64,000 nt of DNA from Timema cristinae (Eukaryota > Arthropoda > Insecta > Phasmatodea > Timematidae). The notes under the pieces were generated by a model. That model saw nothing but the letters and a program-made list of their open reading frames with translations, searched no databases and was not told where the DNA came from. Shown here piece by piece: positions 10,540 to 20,449 of this stretch. Position numbers and translations under genes: made by a program. The DNA is taken from positions 67,759,030 through 67,823,029 of the forward strand of contig JBCFYV010000001.1 of NCBI GenBank assembly GCA_039000515.1, given 5' to 3'. How positions within the stretch are numbered: the stretch's first letter is position 1; every line of letters begins with the position of its first letter.

Positions 10540-12160
10540 TAAAATTGGGAAAAATCCCGGGAAATGTTCTTGAAAATTTGCCATCATTTGAGAATTTAAA
10601 GGTGAGGACCACTATAAAGTTTTTGGGCATACACATTTAAACATTTGCCATGGGGAAAACCACTTTAAATATATAATGGAAAAATTAAATTAAAAATATT
10701 ATAGGTAAGGAAAACTATAATTAGCGTTTGGGGGTATCCAAATATCAAAACAGTTCTAGAGGAGGAACACTCCAAATATCTCGGAAGGAGTCTAATTTTC
10801 AAAATACTACTGGACAAGGACCTTTCAAAATGGATCCTAAGGATATTCAAGTTTCACAAAATATATGGTGTTGAGTCCCTGGATCTCCTATTAATTGGAA
10901 GAAAGTTCCTTCTAAAAAAAATTGTATACACCCTACACAAATAAAGTTCCACCGCCACTGGTGAATCACCTTTTGTAAATGTATAGGCCTATGCATACTA
11001 CTGTTTATCTTGCCTAATCTCCACTTGTAGTTGAGCACACATCACACGGGCAATAATGGCCTTTTGATCCAGACATTTAAAAAATATACGTTTAGAATGT
11101 AGAGTAATATCATGAATGTACCCTCGTTTTTAGTGGGGAGAGAAAGGTCCTGTCTATGGTGGATCGTGATAAAGTCTCCCAACAGGAGATGGTCAGAATT
11201 TTTTTTTTATGCATGGACTCATCTAATAAATGTGTGTAGTACTGCAATCTATGGTGGTAGAACCGAGGGGGGGGGGGGGCAAGAGGGGCCTCGTTCCCTG
11301 AAAATAATCTCAGCTGGAATAAATCCCACCCCCCTAAAAATATTTTAATTCCTCTGATACAATCGAATATGAAGTTGAAAGATCTTGCATTAACCTCAAA
11401 ATAACTTCTATATACATTCAATTATCAAAAGTTTTCCAGAGAAGATCACTTCAAAGTTTTTAGAGGCATCTAATTTTCGAAAAAAATTCAAGCTAGGAGT
11501 AGTCTAAATATTTTTCTAGAGGCACCTAAATTTTAAACATTTTTAGAGGAGAACCCCTTCAAATAGCTTTCAGGAGATCAAAATTTAAAAAAGAAAAACT
11601 GGTTGAGGACTATTAAAAATAGCTTTTGGAGGTATCCAAACTTTTAAAAAATTTCCGAAGGATGATACTCAAATTAGGTTCTAGGAACATCCAAAGTTCT
11701 AAATAATTTGGAGGGGAACTACTCTAAATATCTTTTAAAAGAGTATAATTCCAAAAAAGTGGGAAAGGACCACTTCAAATTAGGGACAGAGAAAACGATA
11801 AGTGGAGTATAGAGAGGGGTGATTGCCCTTCTTGGAATAAATTAGCCCTCTTCTAGATGTAGTTCACACCTACTGATATTCTCGAATATGAAGCTAAATG
11901 ACTTTAATAAAACGGCAAATAACTTCTTAAGACATTTAATTTTCAAAAATGCGCCAAGTGATTGAGGTGACGACGACCCCTGCAAATAGTTTCTAGAGAC
12001 ATCCCGTTTTAAAAATTTGCTGGAAGGGAAGCACTCCAAATAGATTATGCATGCATATAATTTTCAAAAATAGCCCAGGTGACAATGCAAAATAGATTCT
12101 AAATACATTCAATTAAAAAAATAATGCAGGTGAGAATATTTCCAAATAAAGTGAACAGGA
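10540..12160 (+). repeat. Long, highly degenerate repeat field
   Basis: Phrases such as CACTCCAAATA, ACTTCAAATTAG, CTTTTAGAGG, CATCTAATTTTCAAAAA and GGAGGACCAC recur about every 60-75 bp over 1.6 kb but are strongly diverged. It looks like an old minisatellite. A G-run is at about 11267-11279. The protein-like frames here are repeat artefacts. Confidence 0.5.
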
Positions 12161-12615
12161 GATAACAACGTTAATAAGGCTACTTGTGAGTGATGTGGTT
12201 AGAGAATTGTGTATATTTTTGTTGATTATTTTATTATAATAAAAATAATAACTTTAATATTTGTATGGATTCCTTGTATTTTCTTCTTAGAGAACATACC
12301 TTTTCTGCTATTATTTTACAATAATTTGGTTTACATTTTCGCTGTATATTATGTATATGATTGGTATATTTACTAACATTTAATTGTTTTTATTTGTACA
12401 TTAAACAGAAGGGACATGGTTTATTAATGTTAAGTAAAGCGCACTATTTTAATCGATTAACATTGTTATTATTAACGAATGACAGACGTTCACTGTAATG
12501 TGACTAAATATATAGTGGAAAAAGAACACCTGGATACAAAAATAAAACACCTAACTTTAGGCTTAGCGAGTTCTTTATTCGCTATGTATTAACTTGTGGT
12601 CTACTATTATATGGA
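12161..12615. other. AT-rich gap
   Basis: No feature recognised. Confidence 0.3.
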
Positions 12616-12619
12616 TCCA

Positions 12620-13290
12620 TCTCAACGTTTGTCTGCCAGTTTTTTTTTTTTTTTTTGTCGACCAGTTGGCTGTCTATCACTTTGTGGTTCTATATACGTA
12701 TTTTTCGATGAATCGATGGCCACTAGTTACCTAGTCTATCAAATGTTTGTTAATATTTTGTTGATCAGTTGGTCGTCTAGCACATGGTCCTACCCTTATC
12801 AACAAATTGGTCTAAGTACTCCTTCGTGTAGATTACTTGTCTGTCGATAACTTTGTTCACACGTATTGACCAGTTTATTGTTGATTAGTTTTATGCACCC
12901 AAATTGGTCAACTATTCGTGTGTATATCACTTTGTCCTCGTATGCATGAACTAGTCGACCAGTAGGTCATACTAGGGTCAGATAATTAACCCACCAAGCA
13001 TTCCAAATATTTGTATACTTTTTGTCGACCAATTGCCTCTTTATCACATGGTCCTACTCACATCAACCATATGATCGACACTGCTTTTGCATGACAAGTC
13101 ACTCTTCTGTCGACAACTTTTTAAACACATGTTGACCAGTGTGCTGTCGATCAGTTAGCTGGTGTCCCAATTGGTCGGCCAGTTTGCTGTCACTTTGTCC
13201 ACCTAAGCATGAACTTGTCAACCAGTTGTTCCAAATCGTGTCGGCTACATGTCTCATCTAGCATTCGAGATATTTTTTACAGATTATCGA
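12620..13290 (+). repeat. Degenerate GTCGACCAGTTGG repeat field
   Basis: Variants of GTCGACCAGTTGG, TATCACTTTGT, CACATGGTCCTAC and CGTGTNGACNACTTG recur many times in irregular order. The same vocabulary makes up 46015-46380, so the family is dispersed. The 84-aa open frame at the left end is a by-product of the repeat. Confidence 0.6.
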
Positions 13291-13862
13291 CCAGTTTTTA
13301 TGATGACAGTGTAAACAATATGAACCTGTAACTAATTTTGTTTACAAATACAACTATATTACTTAGGCCTAGAAATTTAAATCATATCAATAATGGCAAT
13401 CAGTCCTAGTTAAATATAATTATGTCCAAAAATATCAAGATCATTACACTTATTGTATTTCGTTGAATATCATATTTAAAAAAATGTTCATCTTAAATTT
13501 AAAAAAACTTTAGTTAATGTCATTTTTATTCCACATATTCCAAAAAGTGTATTTAATTTTGTATATTAACTTGTTGGAATATGTAATCATCTTTACAAAC
13601 AGCACAGTGAATTTATTCTCATTAGCATTAAAAGTCATATATTTATTCGAGTTTCCCTGGCTAGGCCAGGGGAGGATCCAGGTGGGGTTGGGTGCGATTG
13701 TCCCCTCCTGTATAGAAAATAATCATAAATATCGAAACCAATACTTTAAAGTTGTAAAGAATGACTGACTAACACCCTCCTCATCCTATCTCCTACATGA
13801 CCTAATCAAAATTAGGCAACATCTCTTTCAACTTAGCTCTAGAGCAAAGAAAGGAGAGTAAA
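13291..13862. other. AT-rich gap
   Basis: No gene or repeat recognised. Confidence 0.3.
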
Positions 13863-13876
13863 ACTAAAATGTTCTA

Positions 13877-14368
13877 AAAATTGAAAAATGACACCTGGAC
13901 ACGGGAATCGAACCCGGGACCTTCGGCTTAGTACGCCACTGCTCTTACCACTGAGCTATCCAGGATTCGTCCCGTGCCCATGGTCATTCTTCACTCATAG
14001 TTTAAGGCAGAGTCTAAGAGGGACGTGCGGAGGTCGTCAGCTTTATAAACACGTGATACTCAAGATCACAGCCATCAGACCACGCAGCCATTATCGACTC
14101 GGTAGTTGGCAATTTTGCAGCCATTGGACAATTATATATATATATAATTGTATAGGATTGCATATATAGTGAAACAATATGAGTGAAGAATGACCATGGG
14201 CACGGGACATATCCTGGATAACTCTGTGGTAAGAGCAGTGGCGTACTAAGCCGACGGTCCCGGGTTCGATTCCCGTGTCCAGGTGTCATTTTTCAATTTT
14301 CAGAATATGATATCGGAGAGGTGTTATCCTCACTAAAATGCATTAACAATAGTTCCGGCTATTGTTTC
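13877..14368. mobile_element. Fold-back dimer of a tRNA-like SINE with 14-bp target duplication
   Basis: Two 122-bp arms (13877-13998 and 14179-14300) are inverted copies of one tRNA-like sequence. Each arm reads outward from the 180-bp spacer: CCTGGATAGCTCAGTGG (A box), then CCGGGTTCGATTCCCGTG (B box), then CCAGG. One arm folds as a 7-bp acceptor stem, a D stem GCTC/GAGC, an anticodon stem with loop GTACTAA, and a T arm. ACTAAAATGTTCTA occurs directly before (13863-13876) and after (14369-14382), the mark of retroposition. The tail 14301-14368 includes a palindrome AACAATAGTTCCGGCTATTGTT. The open frames reading GNRTRDxRLSTPLLLP are tRNA-like sequence translated, not proteins. Confidence 0.7.
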
Positions 14369-14382
14369 ACTAAAATGTTCTA

Positions 14383-15257
14383 GTAGTAATATTAAGTTTA
14401 GTATTAAAATACATATTTTTTCTTTTATTACTAAAACACTTTAGACCTATGTACAGTATATATTTATTATTTTTATTTTGACGGCGACTTTTTGTTTTGT
14501 GTTATTTTTGTATTAAAATTACAAATTGGTTAATCTAAATATTGTTCTTTCTTAAATTATTATTATTATTAAATTAATTGTTAATTTCAACTAGTTTTTT
14601 AAACTCGCAATAGTATTATTAAAACATTATAAATTAAAATATTTATTAATCAAAATTATTAAATTTATCCTTGAAGGAGCCTTGTAAAAACAAATTTACC
14701 TAGACAACAAACCCTGGATCCACCCTTGAGCTAGGCATAGTTAAAAGTATTTGTCCTTCTAACGATAGCATTGTATTCCACCAAACCCCCCTGTAAACAT
14801 TTCCTGTTAGGCTACTAATCCCCTCTTTCCTTACTTTTATTTGTACTCAAAGTGAGAAGTTAAGTGAGAGTGAGAGGTAATGATACTGTCTTCCTCTTTA
14901 ACCGGGCCGTCACGAGCCCGACAACTCGATAGTACTACACTCTATCGGAATATATCTGTCCCTAGAAGCCTGTGCACAACGTTAAATTTAGATGCCATTT
15001 TGATGGACAGATATTTAAGATTCGGATGGACATCTCGAGGTTTGGCAAATCTCTACTCCAAGTAGTACCATGTGCTAACACCTCACCGGAGCTGCGCTGC
15101 TGTAGCTAGGGCAGTAACAACACCAACCCCTCTCTCCCCTCTAATACTCTCCCAGCCCCTTTCGGAGTGTCATTACTCCAGGCCGCCACCACCACCCCTA
15201 ATCCTTTCAATTTTGTTGCTTACTACAAAACCAAAGAAAAGCTATCATGATGATGCT
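14383..15257. other. AT-rich gap with one fragment of the 40-bp repeat
   Basis: 14983-15035 carries one unit of the 40-bp repeat family seen at 5575, followed by TTAAGATTCGGATGGACA. The inverse of that flank also borders the copy at 33600. The remainder shows no gene. Confidence 0.4.
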
Positions 15258-15638
15258 CTCTAAGGCAGCGGTGTATAAACTACAGCCCACGGGCCGCTTG
15301 AGGGCCGCACGCAATTGTAAAATTGTTGTGATTTTACTAGCAAAAATGTCAAATTAAATAGATAATCAGTGCATGTTTTTAGACATTTGAACAAGTGAGC
15401 AAGCTCGATTATAATGTTCCATGTGTAAGAGCAAATCAAATGAGTTCCAGTTTGATTTAATCAATCTTCAAGCAGACTTTTAAGAAAATGAAACTAACTG
15501 AATTGTATGCATCACTTGTAGAGAAAAGTTTGGTAATTTGAAAACGTTTGCCAGAAAGATGTTTGTGTTATTTACTTCTACCTATATTTGTGAAAAAACT
15601 TTCTCATGCATGAACATTAACAAAGCAAAGAACAGGTC

Positions 15639-17058
15639 AGTAAGGGAGAAGTGCAGTTTCTGGACACACATTAATCAAGAGTTGAAGGGTTCCTGAGATG
15701 ACACGATAGATATGTTGATGTGAGATGTGGGGTGGGGAGGTGGGGGGATGACTGAGAGAAGTGATGGGGAGACTTATATATTTTTTTGGTGCGGCTTTCT
15801 GCGACACTCATTTACATAATAATATTGGAGGGTTCCTGAGATGACACGATAGATATGTTGATGTGAGATGGGGGGATGGGGAGGTGGGGGGATGACTGGG
15901 AGGTTTAGATGTGAGGTGTGGAGGAGGGGGGATGGGTGGTTGGAGCACCTGAGAGGGAGACCGGGGAACTCGTTGTCTATCACGCGGATGACAGAGAGAG
16001 GTGATGAGTCATGGTTCTTCCTCTCTCTCTCTCATCAGATTGAGAAGGGTGACAGAGAGAGGTGAGGCAGGTTTGAGTGTTCTCTCTCCCGACGAGCCAG
16101 CGAGTTTTTTTTCTCCTTTGGTGCACAACACGAGGGATGTGGGGGGGGGGGATGACTGAGAGATGTGAGGGGAGAACTATTTTTTGGTACGGTCAGATCT
16201 AGATGTCCCGAGTTCAATCCTCATATCTATAATGTAGATCATAGGAAAACAACCTAATGGAACAGGCTACAGATCCATGGGTCCCAGGTTGAATCCTCAG
16301 CACTTTACATATCTATAGTGTAGATCACAGGAAACAACCTAATGGAACAGGCTACTGATCTAGAGGTCCCGGGTTCAATCCTCGGTACTGTACATATCTA
16401 TAGTGTAGATCACAGGAAACAACCTAATGGAACAGGCTACTGATCTAGAGGTCCCGGGTTCAATCCTCGGTACTGTACATATCTATAGTGTAGATCACAG
16501 GAAACAACCTAATGGAACAGGCTACTGATCTAGAGGTCCCGGGTTCAATCCCCGGTACTGTACATATATATAGTGTAGATCCCAGGAAACAACCTAATGG
16601 AATAGGCTACTGATCTAGATGTCCCGGGTTCAATCCTCGGTACTGTACATATCTATAGTGTAGATCACAGGAAACAACCTAATGGAACAGGCTACAGATC
16701 CATAGGTCCCAGGTTGAATCCTCAGCACGTTACATATCTATAATGTAGATCATAGGAAACAGCCTAATGGAACAGGCTACTGATCTAGATGTCCCGGGTT
16801 CAATCCTCAGCACTTTACATATCTATAATGTAGATCATAGGAAACAGCCTAATGGAACAGGTTACAGATCTAGAGGTCCCAGGTTGAATCCTCGGTACTG
16901 TACATATATATAGTGTAGATCACAGGAAACAACCTAATGGAACAGGCTACAGATCTAGAGGTCCCAGGTTGAATCCTCAGCACTTTACATATCTATAATG
17001 TAGATCATAGGAAACAGCCTAATAGAACAGGTTACAGATCTAGAGGTCCCAGGTTCAA

Positions 17059-17115
<57 letters not shown>

Positions 17116-17545
17116 AGATCACAGGAAACGACCTAATGGAACAGGCTACAGATCTAGATGTCCCGGGTTCAATCCTCAGCACTTTACATATCTATAATGT
17201 AGATCATAGGAAACAGCCTAATGGAACAGGCTACAGATCTAGATGTCCCGGGTTCAATCCTCAGCACTTTACATATCTATAATGTAGATCATAGGAAACA
17301 ACGTAATGGAACAGGCTACAGATCTAGAGGTCCCGGGTTCAATCCTCATATATATAGTGTGTAGATCACAGGAAACAACGTAATGGAACAGGCTACAGAT
17401 CTAGAGGTCCCGGGTTCAATCCTCGGTACTGTACATATCTATAGTGTAGATCACAGGAAACAACCTAATGGAACAGGCTACTGATCTAGAGGTCCTTGGA
17501 GCATGTGATGGCGAGACGGGTTGGGTGTGGAGCAGCTGACCTTCG
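15639..17545 (+). repeat. Left terminal inverted repeat of the Polinton
   Basis: Matches the inverse of 28684-30025 from the terminal AGTAAGGG to GCAGCTGACCTTCG. The outer 560 bp are GC- and GA-rich, with internal near-repeats (TGAGATGACACGATAGATATG at about 15692 and 15837; GACAGAGAGAGGTGA). The inner part is the 85-bp array. It is about 565 bp longer than the right arm, almost entirely because of extra array copies. Confidence 0.85.
16205..17500 (+). repeat. 85-bp tRNA-like minisatellite in the left TIR, about 15 copies
   Basis: Period 85 bp (AACCTAATGG at 16336, 16421 and 16506). Each unit holds GTAGATCACAGGAAACAACC, GGAACAGGCTAC and GGTCCCGGGTTCAATCCTCG. The last contains a B-box-like GGTTCAATCC and resembles the T-arm region of the SINE-B head. 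A (TA)n expansion at 17062-17112 interrupts one unit. Frames reading RIEPGTSRSVACS are the translated inverse of this unit and are not proteins. Confidence 0.85.
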
Positions 17546-18367
17546 TTTAAACATGTTGCAGATACGGCGAGAACATGTTGTAGGAGGGTTGGAGCGCGTT
17601 ATCTAGCACGCGGATGACAGAGAGAGGTGATGAGTCAGGGTTCTCCCTCTCCTCTCTCTCTCAGAGGTGAGGAGGCAGGGTTGAGCGTTTTCTCTCCCGA
17701 CGAGCCAGCGAGTTTTTTTCTCCCTCTTTCATCGGTGTGATGTGGTAGGGCAGCTTATGGACCTCGAACGCTAGGATATGATAAGTATTATCCTCCCCTA
17801 AATAAATAGTACAGAGTATATTCTCTCTCAAACCCTGATGGTCAGTCCTAGCAAAGATTGGGAAAGTTCAAACAATCTTAATTACCTTTAAATGAGGCTG
17901 GATTATTAATTACCTTTAAATGATGTAGGATTATGAAGAAGTTAACAATATTTTTCTAAAAAATCAGTTACTTCATTTGAATATTGAATTAGGCAAAGTT
18001 CAAACAATCTTCCTTAAACATGGTGCAGATACGGGGACAGGGATTGAGTGTTTTCTCTCTCCCTCTTTCATCGGTGTGATGTATTAGGGTTTGGCAGGGT
18101 AGCTTGGGATAAGACGAGTATATTCTCTCTCTCTCTCAAACCCTGATGGTCTGACCTAGCAAAGATTGGGAATTAAGGATATGACAAGTATTATTCACGC
18201 CTAAATAAATAGTACAGTTTTTTTAAACCTAGTATATTCTTAATATTACATTGATACATATATTCAGTACAAAATTCTCTCTCTCTCAAAGATGCTTTCA
18301 TGCATAGTCTTAGTCTTTCAACATACACATACATATAGTCTATTCAGCACGCGCACGACAGGTTCTT
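17546..18367. other. Polinton interior, left side: CT-rich and minisatellite fragments
   Basis: Contains rearranged pieces of the outer TIR (17605-17720 repeats GACAGAGAGAGGTGATGAGTC and TCCCGACGAGCCAGCGAG). Around 17870-18010 is an inverted fragment of the AAGATTGTTTGAAC minisatellite found at 20450-22515. No gene was seen. Confidence 0.5.
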
Positions 18368-18937
18368 TCACCACTTGAAAATATCGAATTTGCCGTCGCC
18401 TAGATAGATCAGTCCGCGCTGCGACGCGTTAAACCGACTTCTGTATCTCGCGCCAAAGTTTTTACCTGGAAGATGCACTTTTCCCACATAGTCCAGCGTC
18501 ACGATGTTTGGCTCGTCCTCCGGTTCGCTGATCTCCTCGTCTCCTTCCAGGCGACGAACGTTGTAGGTCCGATACTTTTCGAGTTCGTAGATGCTTTTGA
18601 CACAGTCGAGTTTCTCACGCTCGATCCGATCCAGCCTGACGCACAAAGCGTCTTCCTCGAGCAGGGATGTCGATTCCTCGAGCTGGGGAGCGTCTTCGCT
18701 GAGAATTTGCGGCTCGTCCCCTTCCTTCAGCTTGTAGACGGGACATGATGTTGAACAGTTCTCGACGGACTGACTCGCCTCGTACATTCCCGGATTATGG
18801 CATCCGAGCCAGTGCACCGAAGAGTCGCAACACTCGCTGTAACCCTTCTCGGCTCTCGCGATGTAGTATTCCAAGCTGCTGTCTGAGATCTTAATTTCAC
18901 TCATGTCCTCCGGACGATAACCCAACCGTCTAAACAT
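18368..18937 (-). CDS. Unknown 189-aa Polinton-encoded protein
   Basis: The only uninterrupted reading frame of the element: 189 codons starting MFRRLGYRPEDMSEI. I do not recognise it. The first third has a cysteine/histidine cluster (ECCDSSVHWLGCHNPG, then NCSTSCPVY) that could bind metal. The middle (residues about 80-135) is very acidic and probably helical, and the C-terminus is aromatic and basic (RYRSRFNASQRGLIYLGDG). There is no signal peptide or membrane segment. A TATA box lies about 36 bp upstream, and a short 5' UTR would suit a viral-type transcript. Intactness beside a broken polymerase is unusual and may mean younger decay, selection or chance. Known Polinton accessory proteins of this shape are not ones I can name. 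Confidence 0.6.
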   Translation of the reverse strand: MFRRLGYRPEDMSEIKISDSSLEYYIARAEKGYSECCDSSVHWLGCHNPGMYEASQSVENCSTSCPVYKLKEGDEPQILSEDAPQLEESTSLLEEDALCVRLDRIEREKLDCVKSIYELEKYRTYNVRRLEGDEEISEPEDEPNIVTLDYVGKVHLPGKNFGARYRSRFNASQRGLIYLGDGKFDIFKW

Positions 18938-18972
18938 TTCGAATGAGATGCGTCTCCCTACCTCCCGGTCGC

Positions 18973-18978
18973 TTTATA
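18973..18978 (-). promoter_or_regulatory. TATA box of the 189-aa ORF
   Basis: The minus strand reads GCATATAAAGCG, 36 bases upstream of the ATG at 18937. Confidence 0.5.
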
Positions 18979-19044
18979 TGCTCGGGATGAAGGGGGGAAC
19001 ATACCCTCGCCTCCCTCTATATCTTTCGCATCGATCCACGAATT

Positions 19045-19190
19045 GTGTGTAGATCACAGAAAACAACTTAACGGAACAGGATACAGATCTAGAGGTCCCA
19101 GGTTCAATCCTCATATATATAGTGTAGATCACAGAAAACAACTTAACGGAACAGGCTACAGATCTAGAGGTCCCGGGTTCAATCCTCACC
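19045..19190 (+). repeat. Two internal copies of the 85-bp tRNA-like unit
   Basis: The same unit as the TIR arrays, in the same orientation as the left arm, ending GGTTCAATCCTCAC where it runs into SINE-B body sequence. Confidence 0.8.
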
Positions 19191-19360
19191 TCAGTACCTG
19201 TACAAACCCTTCCTTCACCTCTGACACGACATCTTGTGAATGTGAGGAATGTCAGGTCATCACCGTGGTTCGGATTCCACGTTAAACTGTAGGTCCTTCA
19301 TTTCATCTCACAATCACCCTACCATTACACATTAGCGTAAGTAAGACGTGATGCTAATAA
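19191..19360 (+). mobile_element. SINE-B body joined to the tRNA-like minisatellite
   Basis: Carries CCTTCCTTCACCTCTGACA, GTGGTTCGGATTCCACGTTA and ATTACACATTAGCGTAAGTAA, ending GATGCTAATAAATA: the SINE-B body and tail without its normal head. The join falls at the B box, so the 85-bp unit takes the place of the tRNA-like head. Confidence 0.7.
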
Positions 19361-19382
19361 ATATAACTCCCTGGTATTGATG

Positions 19383-19570
19383 CGGGCTAGTGTGTTCTTC
19401 CTATTACAATCCGACTATATCTAGCAGTCAACAGAGCTATGTGTGGCCTAGTGTGTTCTTCCTATTACAATCCGACTATATCTAACAGTCAACAGAGCTA
19501 TGTGTGGCCTAGTGTGTTCTTCCTATTACAATCCGACTATATCTAGCGATCAAAAGAGCTATGTGTGGTG
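19383..19570 (+). repeat. 61-bp tandem repeat, 3 copies
   Basis: CTAGTGTGTTCTTCCTATTA recurs at 19387, 19448 and 19509, nearly identical. Confidence 0.85.
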
Positions 19571-19701
19571 TGTTTGAGAGGTCTGTATTGTGATCTCTCA
19601 TCCTCTTCTGGAAGCAAAGTAAATTGTCTAGTTCCCTAGTCCAAGGGCGGTACAGGTTATTACAGTATGATTTTGGTAGGAAGAACGGTAAAGTCTGTTC
19701 G

Positions 19702-19804
19702 ACGTAGGAATTATTTTCTGAAAGGTCTTTTTTTCCCTAGCAGAAATATAGTATATAGTCCGATATTGGTAGGAAAATAGACCTTTCAGAGAGTAATTCC
19801 TACC
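19702..19804. repeat. Imperfect inverted repeat, about 32-bp arms
   Basis: ACGTAGGAATTATTTTCTG at 19702 is matched by its inverse, CAGAGAGTAATTCCTACCGT, at 19787-19804, with AAAGGTCTNTTTTT continuing inward. It could extrude as a hairpin or be a small fold-back insertion. Confidence 0.6.
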
Positions 19805-19820
19805 GTGAATAGAGTATAAA

Positions 19821-19980
19821 CCCGCCTCGGTGACGTAGTTAGCTAACGTGCTCGACTGCTGAGGACGGGGAGATCGAGATTCGAATCTCGGTCGGGTGAA
19901 CTATGGGGAGGCTGGTTCACAACCAATTCCTAATCCATTAGAGAAATTAGTACCCGAACGGGTAGTAAGACGTGGTGCTA
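19821..19980 (+). mobile_element. SINE-A copy, internally deleted
   Basis: The tRNA-like head (CCTCGGTGACGTAGTTAGCT, then GATTCGAATCTCGGTCGGG) is joined to the tail CCGAACGGGTAGTAAGACGT with most of the body missing. The insertion lies within the Polinton. Confidence 0.75.
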
Positions 19981-20229
19981 CACCAAGTCATGTTATCTTC
20001 GGCCGTCACCGTTGGTAGATATTATCAAATAATATAGTAAAATGTTATCAATGTTGAATTTTCTAACCAAAATCAGGGTACGCTTATCTTCCATGAGAAT
20101 GGTTTCTTTTCATGCTAAGGCGAACGGGTCCCCGGTAATTACATTAAACATTTATTTCCAATCATTATTAATTCTTTTTACAAGATTTATACGTTTAAAG
20201 TTAATTAAGGTTAAATATCCTACACATGG

Positions 20230-20280
20230 TCTTGATACTGTTGGTCTAAGGTGTCGGACTTCAATCCTCAGTCCTTAGGA
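20230..20280 (+). mobile_element. SINE-B head remnant
   Basis: GTTGGTCTAAGGTGTCGGAC followed by TTCAATCCTCAGTCC resembles the SINE-B tRNA-like head. Confidence 0.35.
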
Positions 20281-20449
20281 TATCTCCATTTTCATTGCTC
20301 TAAAACCTTGCGTTATAATACAAACTCTCGATATTACATCTGTCAATCTAAAATCTTATATTCTGAACTATCGCTGACATGTAGGGTGCGCGGTTCAATC
20401 CTTCCCTGAATTGCCTTTAATTGACTAGATCGTGGATTGAGAAAGGAGT

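Noticed and set aside
10540..12160. CRISPR-like array
   Set aside because: The units are degenerate, there are no regular spacers, and the DNA is clearly eukaryotic.
12596..12850. 84-aa open frame with a membrane-like composition
   Set aside because: It lies wholly within the GTCGACCAGTTGG repeat field and a T-run.
13888..14289. Two open frames reading GNRTRDxRLSTPLLLP on opposite strands
   Set aside because: They are translations of the tRNA-like arms of the fold-back SINE; such frames appear wherever this SINE occurs.
14195..14290. Functional tRNA gene
   Set aside because: The cloverleaf is close, but the anticodon would be ACT in a molecule lacking the long variable arm of tRNA-Ser, and the sequence is part of a retroposed SINE present in several copies.
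16985..17182. Open frames reading RIEPGTSRSVACS, also at 18974, 28469 and 29351
   Set aside because: They follow the 85-bp minisatellite period and contain TA-microsatellite IYIYIY runs; no independent coding evidence.
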